Counted from the stretch's first letter, positions 16,816-25,840 are shown. The stretch is 64,000 nucleotides of DNA from Methanoculleus methanifontis (GCF_030464365.1 NZ_VCYI01000001.1:210654-274653), one strand, 5' to 3'. The notes: generated by a model not told the origin, from the letters alone. Numbers and translations are program-made.

Positions 16816-18615
16816 TTACGCTCTCTTCTTTCGTTTCGCCGGGACGAGACACTTCCACGCGCTGCCGATGAGATCCCCCCTCCCGGCGGCGCGGAGCCCT
16901 TCGCGGACGAGCCCGTAGTTCTCCGGGTCGCGATAGTGCATGAGCGCCCGCTGGACACGTTTCTCCCGATCTCTCGGGACGTAGACCTCTTCGAGGGTGA
17001 AGGGGTCGAGCCCGGTGTGGTAGATGGTCGTCGAGATGCTCATCGGGGTCGGCGTGAAGTCCTGCACCTGCTCGGTGTAAAGCCCGGTGTCCCGGACGTA
17101 CTCGGCGAGTTCGACCATATCGGTTATCCGGCAGCCGGGATGGCCGGACATCAGGTAGGGGACGAGATACTGGCGTTTCTTCTTCCCCTCCTGGAGGACC
17201 TCGAACCGTTCGCGGAAGGCGTCGAACGCCTTGCGGGGCGGTTTCCCCATGCAGGCGCAGACCCGTTCCGAGACGTGTTCGGGAGCGACCTTGAGGTGGC
17301 CGGAGACGTGGTGTGCGCAGATCTCGGCGAGATACTCCTCGTCTCCCGGGATCAGGTCGTAGCGGATTCCCGACGCGATGAAGACCCGTTTCACCCCCGG
17401 GATCTCCCGGAGCCGCCGGAGCAGGCTGACCTGTTCCTCGTGGCTCCGGTCGAGTGCGGGGCAGTCGATGCAGCGGCGCTCAGAGCAGGTGCCGGCGGTC
17501 TCCCACCGGCCGCAGTGGATGCCGTACATGTTCGCCGTCGGCCCCCCGACGTCCTGGACGACCCCGGTGAACTCCGGCATCTTCGCCATCCGTTCCACCT
17601 CGCGGACGACCGAGTCCGCGCTCCGGCTCTGGATGATCCGTCCCTGGTGGTGGGTCAGGGCGCAGAACGAACAGGCGCCGAAACACCCCCGGTGGGTGAC
17701 AACCGAGAACCTGACGGGTTCGAGGGCGGGTATGGGTTCGGAGTAGGAAGGGTGGGCTCTGCGCGTGTAGGGGAGTTCGTAGACCCGGTCGAGTTCGTCG
17801 CTCGAGAGCGGCATCGCCGGCGGGTTCTGGACGACGACGGTCTTCGGGTGCGGCTGGGCCACGGGCCTGCCCCGGAGCGGGTCCTGCTCGGTGTAGTGCA
17901 TCGCAAACGCCTTTGCGTAAGCATACCGGTCCTCCTTCACCTCCGGGTAGCCGGGGATGACGACGTAGCCGGACTGGTCGATGCCCCGCCAGGTCTTCTT
18001 CTCGACACGATAAGCGGTGCCGGGGATGTCGGTGAGGGCTCGCGCAGTCTCCCCGGCGGCGAGACGGTCGGCGACCGCGACCACCTGCCGCTCGCCCATC
18101 CCGAAGACCAGGAGGTCGGCCGGGGCGTCGGCGAGGATGGACTGCCGGACGGAGTCGGACCAGTAGTCGTAGTGGGCGAACCTCCGGAGGCTCGCCTCGA
18201 TCCCGCCGATGACGATGGGCGTTTTTGGGAAGAGAGCGTGAATGCGGTCGGTGTAGACCAGGGTCGCCCGGTCGGGCCGCAGAAGCCTCCCCGCCGGCGA
18301 GTAGACATCCGAACGCCGGCGTTTCAGGTTCGGCGTGAAGGCGTTCACCAGCGAATCGACGTTTCCGGCCGAGACCGAGAAAAATAGCCGCGGCTCGCCG
18401 AGGCGCCTCAGATCTTCGTCGTTCTTCCAGTCGGGCTGGGCGATGATGCCGACCGAGTAGCCGGCGTTGACGAGCACCCGACCAAGGAGCGCCGTCCCGA
18501 AGGAGGGATGGTCGACGTAGGCGTCGCCGGTGATGAGGACGACGTCGAACTGGTCGATCCCGAGCCGTTCCGCCTCCGCGACCGTCATCGGGAGGTATTC
18601 TGGCTGGCCGGTCAT
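16816..18615 (-). CDS. YgiQ family radical SAM protein
   Basis: 599 residues. An N-terminal B12-binding-like/UPF0313 region (DVVLITGDAYVDHPSFG; IVIGGIEASLRRFAHYDYW) precedes a radical SAM core with CFGACSFC (CxxxCxxC) near residue 315 binding the 4Fe-4S cluster, then PEHVSERVCACMGKP. This domain order is that of the YgiQ/UPF0313 family, whose reaction is not established. Extra cysteines (CSERRCIDCPALD) may bind a second metal or cluster. ATG 18615 overlaps the stop of the PPC-domain gene as ATGA, so the two are translationally coupled. Confidence 0.9.
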   Translation of the reverse strand: MTGQPEYLPMTVAEAERLGIDQFDVVLITGDAYVDHPSFGTALLGRVLVNAGYSVGIIAQPDWKNDEDLRRLGEPRLFFSVSAGNVDSLVNAFTPNLKRRRSDVYSPAGRLLRPDRATLVYTDRIHALFPKTPIVIGGIEASLRRFAHYDYWSDSVRQSILADAPADLLVFGMGERQVVAVADRLAAGETARALTDIPGTAYRVEKKTWRGIDQSGYVVIPGYPEVKEDRYAYAKAFAMHYTEQDPLRGRPVAQPHPKTVVVQNPPAMPLSSDELDRVYELPYTRRAHPSYSEPIPALEPVRFSVVTHRGCFGACSFCALTHHQGRIIQSRSADSVVREVERMAKMPEFTGVVQDVGGPTANMYGIHCGRWETAGTCSERRCIDCPALDRSHEEQVSLLRRLREIPGVKRVFIASGIRYDLIPGDEEYLAEICAHHVSGHLKVAPEHVSERVCACMGKPPRKAFDAFRERFEVLQEGKKKRQYLVPYLMSGHPGCRITDMVELAEYVRDTGLYTEQVQDFTPTPMSISTTIYHTGLDPFTLEEVYVPRDREKRVQRALMHYRDPENYGLVREGLRAAGRGDLIGSAWKCLVPAKRKKRA

Positions 18616-19061
18616 GGGAGCGTCCGGTCGAAGACCGGGAGGTCGACGCCGGTCTTCTCGTCCGGGAGCCGTTTTGCGGCGATGCCGACGAACTCCGTGA
18701 CGATAGCTTCAATCACCAGGTAGACCTCCGCCTTCTCGCGGAGGCACCCGACGAGCGACCGTATCCCCTTCCCTGCCGCCGCATGAAGGTGGATGGACGC
18801 CCCGTCCTCCCCCGGGTAGATGGTCGCGAACCCGAGGAGTTCCCAGCCCCCGAAGACCTCTTCGCCCCGGGGGGACGGCGGGATGACCGGCTCTTTGGGC
18901 CCCGTCACGATCGTTGCCGACCGGACGGCCCCGAGGAACTGGATCGTGCCGTTCTGGATGTTCATCGCCGCGACAAACCGCTGGATCTCCCGGATAAAGT
19001 CCTCTCCGTTGTCGATCCGGATGGTAAAAACCCTGCCGACCTGTCCTTCCGAGTACTGCAT
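18612..19061 (-). CDS. PPC-domain (DUF296) protein
   Basis: 149 residues from ATG 19061, with GGAG nine bases upstream. The PPC/PCD fold is indicated by GRVFTIRIDNGEDF, GTIQFLGAVRSATIVTG and ASIHLHAAAGK, the last containing the conserved HxH metal-ligand pair. Bacterial and archaeal members are small trimers of uncertain role; plant homologues bind AT-rich DNA through an added AT hook, which is absent here. Overlaps the radical SAM gene downstream by four bases. The upstream part of the open frame is outside the gene. Confidence 0.85.
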   Translation of the reverse strand: MQYSEGQVGRVFTIRIDNGEDFIREIQRFVAAMNIQNGTIQFLGAVRSATIVTGPKEPVIPPSPRGEEVFGGWELLGFATIYPGEDGASIHLHAAAGKGIRSLVGCLREKAEVYLVIEAIVTEFVGIAAKRLPDEKTGVDLPVFDRTLP

Positions 19062-19182
19062 GGATTCACTCTCCAGGATATGATGGTGTCGTCTGGTATT
19101 ATTAGTGCCTGGGCCGTTGCGCGTGCGGGCAGTTATATACCCTCCCGGTAATGTTCCTCTGTCCTGCGGGCGATAGAGAGGT

Positions 19183-20322
19183 GTGGCTGCGGTGGTCTGG
19201 TTCCGGGAGGTCGAGTACATGCGGGGGTTTGCGCCCCTCGCCGTGGTCGCCGTCCACATCTCCATGAACTACACCCGGATCCCCGCCGTTAACCTGCTCG
19301 CGCTTGTAAACGTCTTCATCTACGTCGCCGCCCACTTCGCGGTGCCGGTCTTCGTCTTCATATCCGGCTGGGTGCTTGCGGCGCGGTATTCCGGCGATTA
19401 CCCGCTCCGTGGATTCTACCGGCGCCGGGCGAGGACGATCCTCCTTCCCTACCTCTTCTTCACCGCGCTCTACCTCATGGTGACGGTCGAGGGGACGATC
19501 GGGTTCGCCGGCGTTCCCTCTCCGGAGATGGCGGCAGAAGCCCTCCTCCTCGGGACCGCCGCCTACCACCTCTGGTTCTTCGTCCTGATCATCCAGCTCT
19601 ACCTCCTCTTCCCCCTGATCATGAGAGGCTACGACCGGTTCGACCGGAGCGGGGCGGCGCTCTTTCTCCTCCTCGCCCTCCTCTTCGTCCAGATTCTCTG
19701 GAACGCGGGCGCCCACCTTGCGGGAGCGTTCGCGGGCACGGAGTGGTACACGGTGCTGATCCGCCTCTTTCCGTCGCACCTCCTCTACTTCGTCCTCGGG
19801 ATCCACGCCGCCCGGTATACCGATGGCTGCCGCTCGGCGCTCTGCTCTCTCCCGGCGGCGTGGATCCTCGCCGCGGCCGGTGCGGGCGCCCTCCTCATCG
19901 GCGGCATCTGGGCGGCGACCGTGCTCCGCTACGGGAGTATCTCCGGCGCGACTCTCGCGGTCTTCTGCATCTACCGGATCCTGGAGCCGTTCTACTACGT
20001 TCCCGTCATCGCCGCGCTCGTCCTCGCGGCCTGGCGGCTGGATGAGAGGGGGGGCCGGCGTGCGGCTGCTTCCCGGTTATTCGGGGAGCATTCCTACGGG
20101 ATATACCTCGTCCACCCGCTCGTCATCGCCGCCGGTGCGGCCGCCTGGACCTCCCTCACGGGGCTCTCGTGGGCGGACTGGGAAACCTACCCGGTGATCT
20201 TCGCCGCGGCGGCCGTGGTGAGTTACGGGGCGGTGCGGCACCTCTCCCGCGTCCCGTATGCCGGGTGGCTGCTCGGGGAGCCGCGGGTGCGGCGGAGGCC
20301 GGGGCGCTCCGGCGGCACGTAA
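19183..20322 (+). CDS. Membrane acyltransferase (acyltransferase 3 family)
   Basis: About 379 residues with roughly ten hydrophobic membrane segments. The start region FREVEYMRGFAPLAVVAVHIS has the family's R-x(5-9)-H pattern that positions the catalytic His, and VPVFVFISGWVLA and FGEHSYGIYLVHPLVI are typical later motifs. Such enzymes O-acylate sugars or lipids at the membrane (family knowledge); substrate is unknown. GTG 19183 overlaps the GAGAGGTG site, so GTG 19192 with better spacing is an alternative start. Divergent from the PPC gene. Confidence 0.85.
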   Translation: MAAVVWFREVEYMRGFAPLAVVAVHISMNYTRIPAVNLLALVNVFIYVAAHFAVPVFVFISGWVLAARYSGDYPLRGFYRRRARTILLPYLFFTALYLMVTVEGTIGFAGVPSPEMAAEALLLGTAAYHLWFFVLIIQLYLLFPLIMRGYDRFDRSGAALFLLLALLFVQILWNAGAHLAGAFAGTEWYTVLIRLFPSHLLYFVLGIHAARYTDGCRSALCSLPAAWILAAAGAGALLIGGIWAATVLRYGSISGATLAVFCIYRILEPFYYVPVIAALVLAAWRLDERGGRRAAASRLFGEHSYGIYLVHPLVIAAGAAAWTSLTGLSWADWETYPVIFAAAAVVSYGAVRHLSRVPYAGWLLGEPRVRRRPGRSGGT

Positions 20323-20659
20323 CCGGAGCTCCCTGTTGCCGGCAACCCATGAAGTAAAAAGGTATGGTTTTAAATAATGGGTGATCCGTTCCGGTTTCCA
20401 AAACCAGCCCCTCCAATGGATCGTGAGTCGAGATCCCGGGGCGATCCGGCTTCCCGGGTATCCCTCCCTCCCATGTACACCAAACCCTCCCGGATTTTTC
20501 CATAATTCCGGCAATTCGGTGAAATTTATTTTTATAATGTGTTGCTTATAAACAATCCCCGTAGCACCCCCTACAACCTTTAAAAACCGTCCACAACATT
20601 CCTCCGGGACCCTGGATCAGGGATAACTATATATGTGATGATGGATATCTCCTGCTCAC
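20323..20659 (+). promoter_or_regulatory. Gene-free region with promoter for the secreted cluster
   Basis: No gene is seen. The region is AT-richer than its surroundings and carries TATA-like elements TTTTTATAATG near 20530 and a strong ACTATATATG at about 20628-20637. The latter lies about 190 bases before the first gene of the secreted cluster, predicting a transcript start near 20660. Confidence 0.6.
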
Positions 20660-20827
20660 GGTAGCCGCTGAGGCCAGCCGGGGGGGGAGACGTTAATCTC
20701 GACGGGCGCCCGGCAGGCCGGTGAGGCAGGGCCGTCCCGGTTATCCGGGAGAGCGGTCATGCTACTGTGCCGGGCGACCCGTCTCGTAAACCACCGCCCG
20801 GGAGTCAAATCCAAGGAGTGATTGGAG
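20660..20827 (+). ncRNA. Long structured 5' leader of the secreted-protein cluster
   Basis: About 165 bases between the predicted transcript start and ATG 20828. The GC-rich sequence has several complementary segments: GCCGGTGAGGC, GTCCCGGTTATCCGGGA (a hairpin with loop TTAT), and GCCCGG/CCGGGC pairs that could link distant parts. It does not match a riboswitch class I can recall. It may stabilise an abundant mRNA or regulate it. Boundaries are inferred from the TATA box. Confidence 0.4.
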
Positions 20828-21898
20828 ATGAAAGTTCGAGTACCGCTAGGTATCGCTACCGCGGTTATGATGATACTGGCAGCCATGGTCCTGCCGGTGT
20901 CGGCGGAAGTGGTGCCGATGTGCACCCCCGTAGATGGAGAAGATGTCGAAACGTTGGCCCAGATTGCGACGGGGGGAGGAGAAGTCCCCATTGTGCTCTG
21001 CAAATGGGAATCTGACACCACTGGATCCTGGGAAGACGGCGATCCGACACACGCTATCCCGGGAAGCCAGTTCCTGCCCCCCGTAACGTACAACGGCGTG
21101 AAGACTGTTAAATATTACGCTGTTGTCTACGATGATGAGGAGAACGGCGATGTGAACGTCGTCTCCTGGGATGTCTCCCAGCCGGAGAACTGCTGGGGCA
21201 ACGGCTCGTTCGTGTACCAGGTGATGGGCACGAAGGTCAACAACCAGGACCAGGCCGTGACGCTCTTCCAGCGGGCTCTGGACCGCGGTCTGCTGACCGT
21301 TGCCGAGGGCTACGACGCCAACCTCATCCTCACCGAGTACCTCGAGAAGGGCACCGCCGCTCTCTGGGTCGGCCAGGCTGACCTCTGCTACTGCGCTCCC
21401 GCTGGTGACTACTGCGTTGAGGCGAACGCCATCGACCACAACAACAACTGGGCCGAGCCGCTCTACAACACCTTCGAGTACGTGCCCGTCACCGCCTTTG
21501 ACATCGACTTCAGCTCGGTCAACTACGGCAGCGTGAACATCAACGTGCCCAAGTGGGTTGCAGGCAACACCGTCTTCAGCGAGGGTGACAACCGCCCGAC
21601 CGTCCGCAACATCGGCAACACCCACCTGCAGGTCGCCATCCAGCAGGACGACATGCAGCTTGGAGAGAGCCTGAACGGCTGGAACGTCGAGTGGGGCGCC
21701 CGCATGGGCAACGATAACGCCAACGCGGCCTACTACGAGCCCTTCGAGCCCGTCGTCCTGCCAAACGCCCTCACGCTCTGCGACCAGGACGAGCTCGACT
21801 TCTACATCGAGGTCTTCAAGGGAACCACCGGTGAGAAGACCGGCACGATGATCCTTGGGGCTGTTCCGTCGTGCGATGACGACGAGATTCTCGAGTAA
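20828..21898 (+). CDS. Secreted protein A of the three-gene surface cluster
   Basis: 356 residues with a signal peptide ending near SAEVVP. The mature protein is acidic, with Cys pairs (VLCKWE; DLCYCAPAGDYC) and two regions shared with the third gene: a PGSQFLPP segment and a C-terminal FDIDFSSVNYGSV ... RPTVRNIGNTHLQV ... QQDDMQLG segment. Codons in the 3' two thirds are strongly biased (AAC, ACC, GGC, GTC), as in highly expressed genes, and the gene has its own long leader. ATG 20828 follows an AAGGAGTGA site. It has no anchor, so it may be secreted or held by a partner. I do not recognise a named family; a surface-layer or fibre subunit is inference. Confidence 0.75.
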   Translation: MKVRVPLGIATAVMMILAAMVLPVSAEVVPMCTPVDGEDVETLAQIATGGGEVPIVLCKWESDTTGSWEDGDPTHAIPGSQFLPPVTYNGVKTVKYYAVVYDDEENGDVNVVSWDVSQPENCWGNGSFVYQVMGTKVNNQDQAVTLFQRALDRGLLTVAEGYDANLILTEYLEKGTAALWVGQADLCYCAPAGDYCVEANAIDHNNNWAEPLYNTFEYVPVTAFDIDFSSVNYGSVNINVPKWVAGNTVFSEGDNRPTVRNIGNTHLQVAIQQDDMQLGESLNGWNVEWGARMGNDNANAAYYEPFEPVVLPNALTLCDQDELDFYIEVFKGTTGEKTGTMILGAVPSCDDDEILE

Positions 21899-22016
21899 GA
21901 TCGAGTGCAGTACAGGTTATGACTATCCCGCCGGGCTTGCGCCGTTCTGCGGCGCAACAACCGGCATTTATGGCTGCGAGAACGTAGCCCAAGACAACTG
22001 AGAAGAAGGAGAGGCG

Positions 22017-23210
22017 ATGAATCTGAGAAGAAGGGTGGTGACGGTCGCTGCCATCGTACTGGTGGCGGTGCTCGTCTGCCAGCCCGTGAGTGCTGCAGGC
22101 ATAGCCGTTGGACCTTCCAGCCTGACGATAGAGAACGGGCTGCGTGGAGGGTCTTTCGAGCGGTCGTTGACCGTCTTCAACCCCTCCGATACGGGTTTTG
22201 AGGTGGTCCTCAAGACCGAAGGTTCCGCAGGGGACTGGCTCCGGTTCTCTGCCGTTGATGGTGATGAGGAGATTGAGAAGGTCTACGTCCCGGAGAAAGG
22301 CCAGACCCCTGTTCTGATGGACGTGACGGTTCCTGACGATGCGGCGAACGGCCGTTATACGGCAACGGTCGTCGTTGAGACGGTGCCCGGCGAAGAGATC
22401 CCCGGCTCAGTGGGGATGATCCTCCAGGCGAAGTCCGCCCTGGAGATCTCGGTGACTGATGTCGAGAAGATCTCGGGCGAAGTCACGAGCATCGTGGTGA
22501 GAAACACCGAGGTGGATGTCCCGCTGGGTATCGAGGTCGGTTTCAAGAACACCGGGAACGTCGCGGTGACCCCTGAGATCGCCGCCGTCGTCTCCCGTGA
22601 CGGGTCGGTCATCGACACCGCGACCTGGGCCGAGACGCCGGTTCGCCCCGGCACTACGGAACAGATCGTGGTGCACTGGCCCAACGAGGGACTTGCCGCT
22701 GGAACCTGCCAGGCGGACGTTACGGTCTTGCTCCGCGGCGAGGTACTGGCCAATGAGGGCCGGACCTTTGAAATTCTGCCGTTGGGATCCCTGACCCGGC
22801 AGGGTGAACTGGTCGATCTCAACTACGACGGGGCGCTTGTCGTCGGTAAACCGATCAAGATCACCGGGCTCTTCAAGAACTCGGGGTCCATCGCAACGAG
22901 AGCCAAACTCTCGGGCGAGATCTACCGGGGCGACAGCCTTATCGATGTCATCACCGGCGACGAGATGACGGTTCTGGTCTTCTCGGAGGATCCCCTGACC
23001 GCGTACTACACCCCGACGGAGCCGGGGGAGTACACGATGAAGACCTGTGCCGTCTTCGAGGGCAAAACGACCGAGGCGAAGGATATGGTCTTCACGGTTC
23101 AGTCCGATTCGTCGGGCCTGACCCTGCCGCTTTCCCCGGTCCCGGTTGCCGCAGCACTCGCGTTCATCTGCCTCCTGGTAGCGAGAAGGCGACATCGCGA
23201 GAACCGGTGA
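22017..23210 (+). CDS. Membrane-anchored Ig-like protein of the surface cluster
   Basis: 397 residues. A signal peptide (ALVVCQP-like hydrophobic stretch near residues 10-27, cleavage near SAAG) is followed by beta-rich Ig/COG1470-like domains (SFERSLTVFNPSDTGFEV; IEVGFKNTGNVAVTPE; IKITGLFKNSGSIATRAKL). The C-terminus has one membrane segment (VAAALAFICLLVA) followed by RRRHR, an outside-out topology anchor. GGAGAGG precedes ATG 22017. The gene lies between two homologous secreted proteins and resembles, in arrangement, the membrane partner of surface protein complexes. That it anchors proteins A and C is inference. Confidence 0.8.
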   Translation: MNLRRRVVTVAAIVLVAVLVCQPVSAAGIAVGPSSLTIENGLRGGSFERSLTVFNPSDTGFEVVLKTEGSAGDWLRFSAVDGDEEIEKVYVPEKGQTPVLMDVTVPDDAANGRYTATVVVETVPGEEIPGSVGMILQAKSALEISVTDVEKISGEVTSIVVRNTEVDVPLGIEVGFKNTGNVAVTPEIAAVVSRDGSVIDTATWAETPVRPGTTEQIVVHWPNEGLAAGTCQADVTVLLRGEVLANEGRTFEILPLGSLTRQGELVDLNYDGALVVGKPIKITGLFKNSGSIATRAKLSGEIYRGDSLIDVITGDEMTVLVFSEDPLTAYYTPTEPGEYTMKTCAVFEGKTTEAKDMVFTVQSDSSGLTLPLSPVPVAAALAFICLLVARRRHRENR

Positions 23211-23280
23211 TCAGTTCCTGCCCGTGCGAGCTGCATGTTCTTGCGCGGGCGGGGCCACCGGATGAAGAGAGGAGTAAATG

Positions 23281-24897
23281 ATGAAAATTATGGGCAGAAT
23301 CGCGGTAATCCTTGCGATTCTTCTTGTTTCGGCCTCCGTCGTGCCGGCACTTGCGGGCTCGCCCGTGGATACCCCCGGGGATCCTCTCGTGGGAAACGAT
23401 CAGCAGACGGAGGCCGGCGCCGAAGCGATCGACGGTGATAGCCAGCCGCCCGAAGACCCCCTTTTCGAACCTGCCGACCCTGAGGACGATTCTTCGGGGC
23501 CGGATGAAGATCTGCCTGGTTCGGATGATTCATCCGATGACGAGGTAGACGATACGTCTCCGGTCGAGGGTGACGATGCCTCTGAGGCGACACCCGCACC
23601 GGAGGAACCGGACGACGGCCTGTCGCCGATCGAGAACGAGAACGAGAACGAGAACGGTACGGTGACGCCGGAGCCGGAGGAGACGGTTGACCCGGTCACC
23701 ACGGCACCCGACGATCCGGTGCCGGGGAACACCACGGCACCCGACGATCCGATGCCGGGGAACACCACGGCACCCGACGATCCGATGCCGGGGAACACCA
23801 CGGTGCCCGACGATCCGATGCCGGGGAACACCACGGTGCCCGACGATCCGATGCCGGGGAACACCACGGTGCCCGACGATCCGATGCCGGGGAACACCAC
23901 GGTGCCCGACGATCCGGTGCCGGGGAACACCACGGTGCCCGACGATCCGGCACTGACGAACACCACGGCGACCGAACCCGGGGTTGTGACGAACGAGTCC
24001 GTCTCCACCGACCCGCCGGCTGAGAACGAAACGGCCGCAGCGCTCCCCTCTCGCGCGGCTGTGCTCTGCATCTGGGAGCAACTCGATACTGCCGACGGTG
24101 CACTCGATGATGATCCGGTGGAGCCGGGCAGCCAGTTCCTGCCGCCCTGCGCCTACGGCGCCACGAAGGCCGTGCAGATCCGTGCGGTCGTCGCCGGGGG
24201 GAGCACGGTGTCGTATCCGATCGTTGCCGACGTGACGCTGCCCGACGGTTCGCCCCTCTCGCGGGTCAACCTGACCCGGCAGAACGCCACGGTGGATGCG
24301 CTCGAGAAGGCCTCCGTGGCCGGCCTGGTCTCCTACGCTCGCGATACAGACCTCAATGAGGCTGTGCGCGCCCTGGAAGAGGGCGGTGCAGCGATCTATG
24401 CGGGTGAAGTCGACCTCTCCTTCAACCAGGCGCCCGGAGATTACCAGGTCTCGGTGCAGGTTCTTTCTGAAGAGGCGGATCCGGTCGATCAGCCGCTCGG
24501 GAGCATCTTCACCTACCTGCCGACGGCGTCGTTCGAGATCGACTTTGCCGCAGTGGATTACGGCACGATTGAACTGGGTGTCGATGCCTGGGTCGAGGGT
24601 GACGCTGAGTTCGGGACGGCACGGAACCCGACGGTGAGGAACACCGGCAACGTGCCGATCCGTGTCATCGTCAGCCAGGACGATATGGGGCTTGACGCCT
24701 CGGTCACGTACCTGGCTAAACTCGGCAGCAACGGCGTCCCTGTAGGTTTCGGGCCGATGGAAGAGGTGACACTCCCCGAAGTCCTGCCGGTGAATGAGAC
24801 GGCGCCGCTCTCGCTCGCCCTTCGCATTTCCGGCGGCGAGGGTACGCCGAACGGCAGGCTCTGGGTCAGTTGCGTTCCTGCAACAGGGGATGACTGA
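23281..24897 (+). CDS. Secreted protein C of the surface cluster with glycosylation-rich repeat stalk
   Basis: 538 residues. A signal peptide (to about residue 26) is followed by a very acidic segment, a stalk of eight 11-residue repeats PDDPMPGNTT(A/V), and a C-terminal domain homologous to protein A (VLCIWEQ, PGSQFLPP, FEIDFAAVDYGTIEL, NPTVRNTGNVPIRV, SQDDMGLD). Every stalk repeat carries an NTT sequon, so it could be densely N-glycosylated. ATG 23281 has GGAG at good spacing; ATG 23278 is adjacent. No membrane anchor is present. Probably an extended form of the protein A module; role inferred. Confidence 0.75.
   Translation: MKIMGRIAVILAILLVSASVVPALAGSPVDTPGDPLVGNDQQTEAGAEAIDGDSQPPEDPLFEPADPEDDSSGPDEDLPGSDDSSDDEVDDTSPVEGDDASEATPAPEEPDDGLSPIENENENENGTVTPEPEETVDPVTTAPDDPVPGNTTAPDDPMPGNTTAPDDPMPGNTTVPDDPMPGNTTVPDDPMPGNTTVPDDPMPGNTTVPDDPVPGNTTVPDDPALTNTTATEPGVVTNESVSTDPPAENETAAALPSRAAVLCIWEQLDTADGALDDDPVEPGSQFLPPCAYGATKAVQIRAVVAGGSTVSYPIVADVTLPDGSPLSRVNLTRQNATVDALEKASVAGLVSYARDTDLNEAVRALEEGGAAIYAGEVDLSFNQAPGDYQVSVQVLSEEADPVDQPLGSIFTYLPTASFEIDFAAVDYGTIELGVDAWVEGDAEFGTARNPTVRNTGNVPIRVIVSQDDMGLDASVTYLAKLGSNGVPVGFGPMEEVTLPEVLPVNETAPLSLALRISGGEGTPNGRLWVSCVPATGDD
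23701..23964 (+). repeat. Eight 33-bp tandem repeats encoding PDDPMPGNTT units
   Basis: In-frame units begin at 23701 and every 33 bases to 23964. Most differ only at GCA/GTG (Ala/Val) or GTG/ATG (Val/Met); the last unit is diverged (ALTNTT). Near identity at the DNA level indicates recent expansion. Confidence 0.95.
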
Positions 24898-25087
24898 CCC
24901 GGCGCCTCTTCTTTTTGGCGGAGGGTGCCCCGGAGGGCCGAAAGCGGTAGGGGCGCACTGAGGGCCCGGGGGTGCTAGGGGTAGGGCTGCCTGAAGGCTT
25001 GCGGTCCGGGGTGTAATTGTTTTTCCAGAGATCTCTCGTTAGAAGGGGGGCAGATCGATATCCCCGGCTCCCGATAGAACTTCTTGA

Positions 25088-25461
25088 GCAGGCATGCCTG
25101 TATGCCGGAAGCCGACGATGCAGATGACTGCCAATGCATTTGAAGCGTTTATTGGAGCAATTTATTATGCTGCAGGGATAGAAAAGGCGCGGAAGGTTAT
25201 TCTTGGTACATTTTGTCGAAGAGCTCAAGACCTTCAATCTTGAAAGGCAACTGCAAAGGCAGACTTAAAGAGTATGTTGAATGGTACTCGTTAGGGATAT
25301 TGAAATACAGCCCTTCTGATGAAGGCCCCGGCCATAAAAAGGTTTGGAAATCAACAGTCTGTCTTAACGGGGAAGAGATTGCGCAAGGTATCGGGTTCAC
25401 CAAAAAGCGAGCCGAAATGGATGCTGCACGCAAGGCCCTAGTGGAAATACTCGTCAAATAG
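25088..25461 (+). pseudogene. rnc: RNase III remnant with frameshifts (C-terminal part and dsRNA-binding domain)
   Basis: Three overlapping frames give consecutive pieces of one RNase III. From about 25088, KPTMQMTANAFEAFIGAIYYAAG matches the end of the nuclease domain (compare ADAFEALIGAIY); a second frame gives HFVEELKTFNLE; a third, 25213-25461, gives a dsRNA-binding domain with GRLKEYVEWY, GPGHKKVWKSTV and GFTKKRAEMDAARKALVEIL. No N-terminal signature (LEFLGDAVL) is found upstream, where the frame is closed by a stop at 25085. The 82-codon third frame could still be expressed as a free dsRNA-binding protein. GC content is lower than in neighbours, suggesting transfer with the Cas locus. 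Confidence 0.65.
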
Positions 25462-25840
25462 CCTTTTCGAGAGGATTTCAGAGATTTTCCCGCGACATCG
25501 TGTGCACACTCATAACAGATGAGATGGCCGGCCAGGATATGGTGGAAGAGATTGGACGGTGCAGTGCTCGATCCAGAGTTTTACGAAGAAGGAAGGCCCG
25601 GCTCTGTGAACTGTGATATACATCCCGGGGGGTGAAGAGGGGTAGCAGTCCCACCCTTGTCGGAGAGGATCCTGTCTCTCGTTTAATAGCAGGTGCGACT
25701 ATGCCCCTTCAACGCCCGGCAGCTGCGCTCTCTAACTGAGGGTTGGTTCCTGGTGTGGCTTTTTTTCCGGGAATCCCGGCAGGAAGGCGCCGAAGACGAA
25801 ACGTCTGCATTTATTATCCCTTCATCGAACTGTTAGATCG
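25462..25840 (+). promoter_or_regulatory. Gene-free region upstream of cas3 with promoter
   Basis: 379 bases with no supported gene. A 10-base palindrome GTGTGCACAC lies at 25500-25509. TTTATTAT at about 25809-25816 is a TATA-like box whose predicted start falls at or next to GTG 25841, so cas3 mRNA may be leaderless. The strand-wise continuity of the cas genes suggests this promoter drives the whole operon. Confidence 0.5.

Noticed and set aside
16573..18387. 604-codon open frame on the plus strand
   Set aside because: It lies opposite the well-supported YgiQ-type radical SAM gene, lacks any recognisable motif, and reflects high-GC codon bias.
25720..25740. tRNA D-arm-like sequence on the minus strand (CTCAGTTAGAGAGCGC)
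   Set aside because: The flanks do not form an acceptor, anticodon or T stem, so it cannot be supported as a tRNA or an attachment site.
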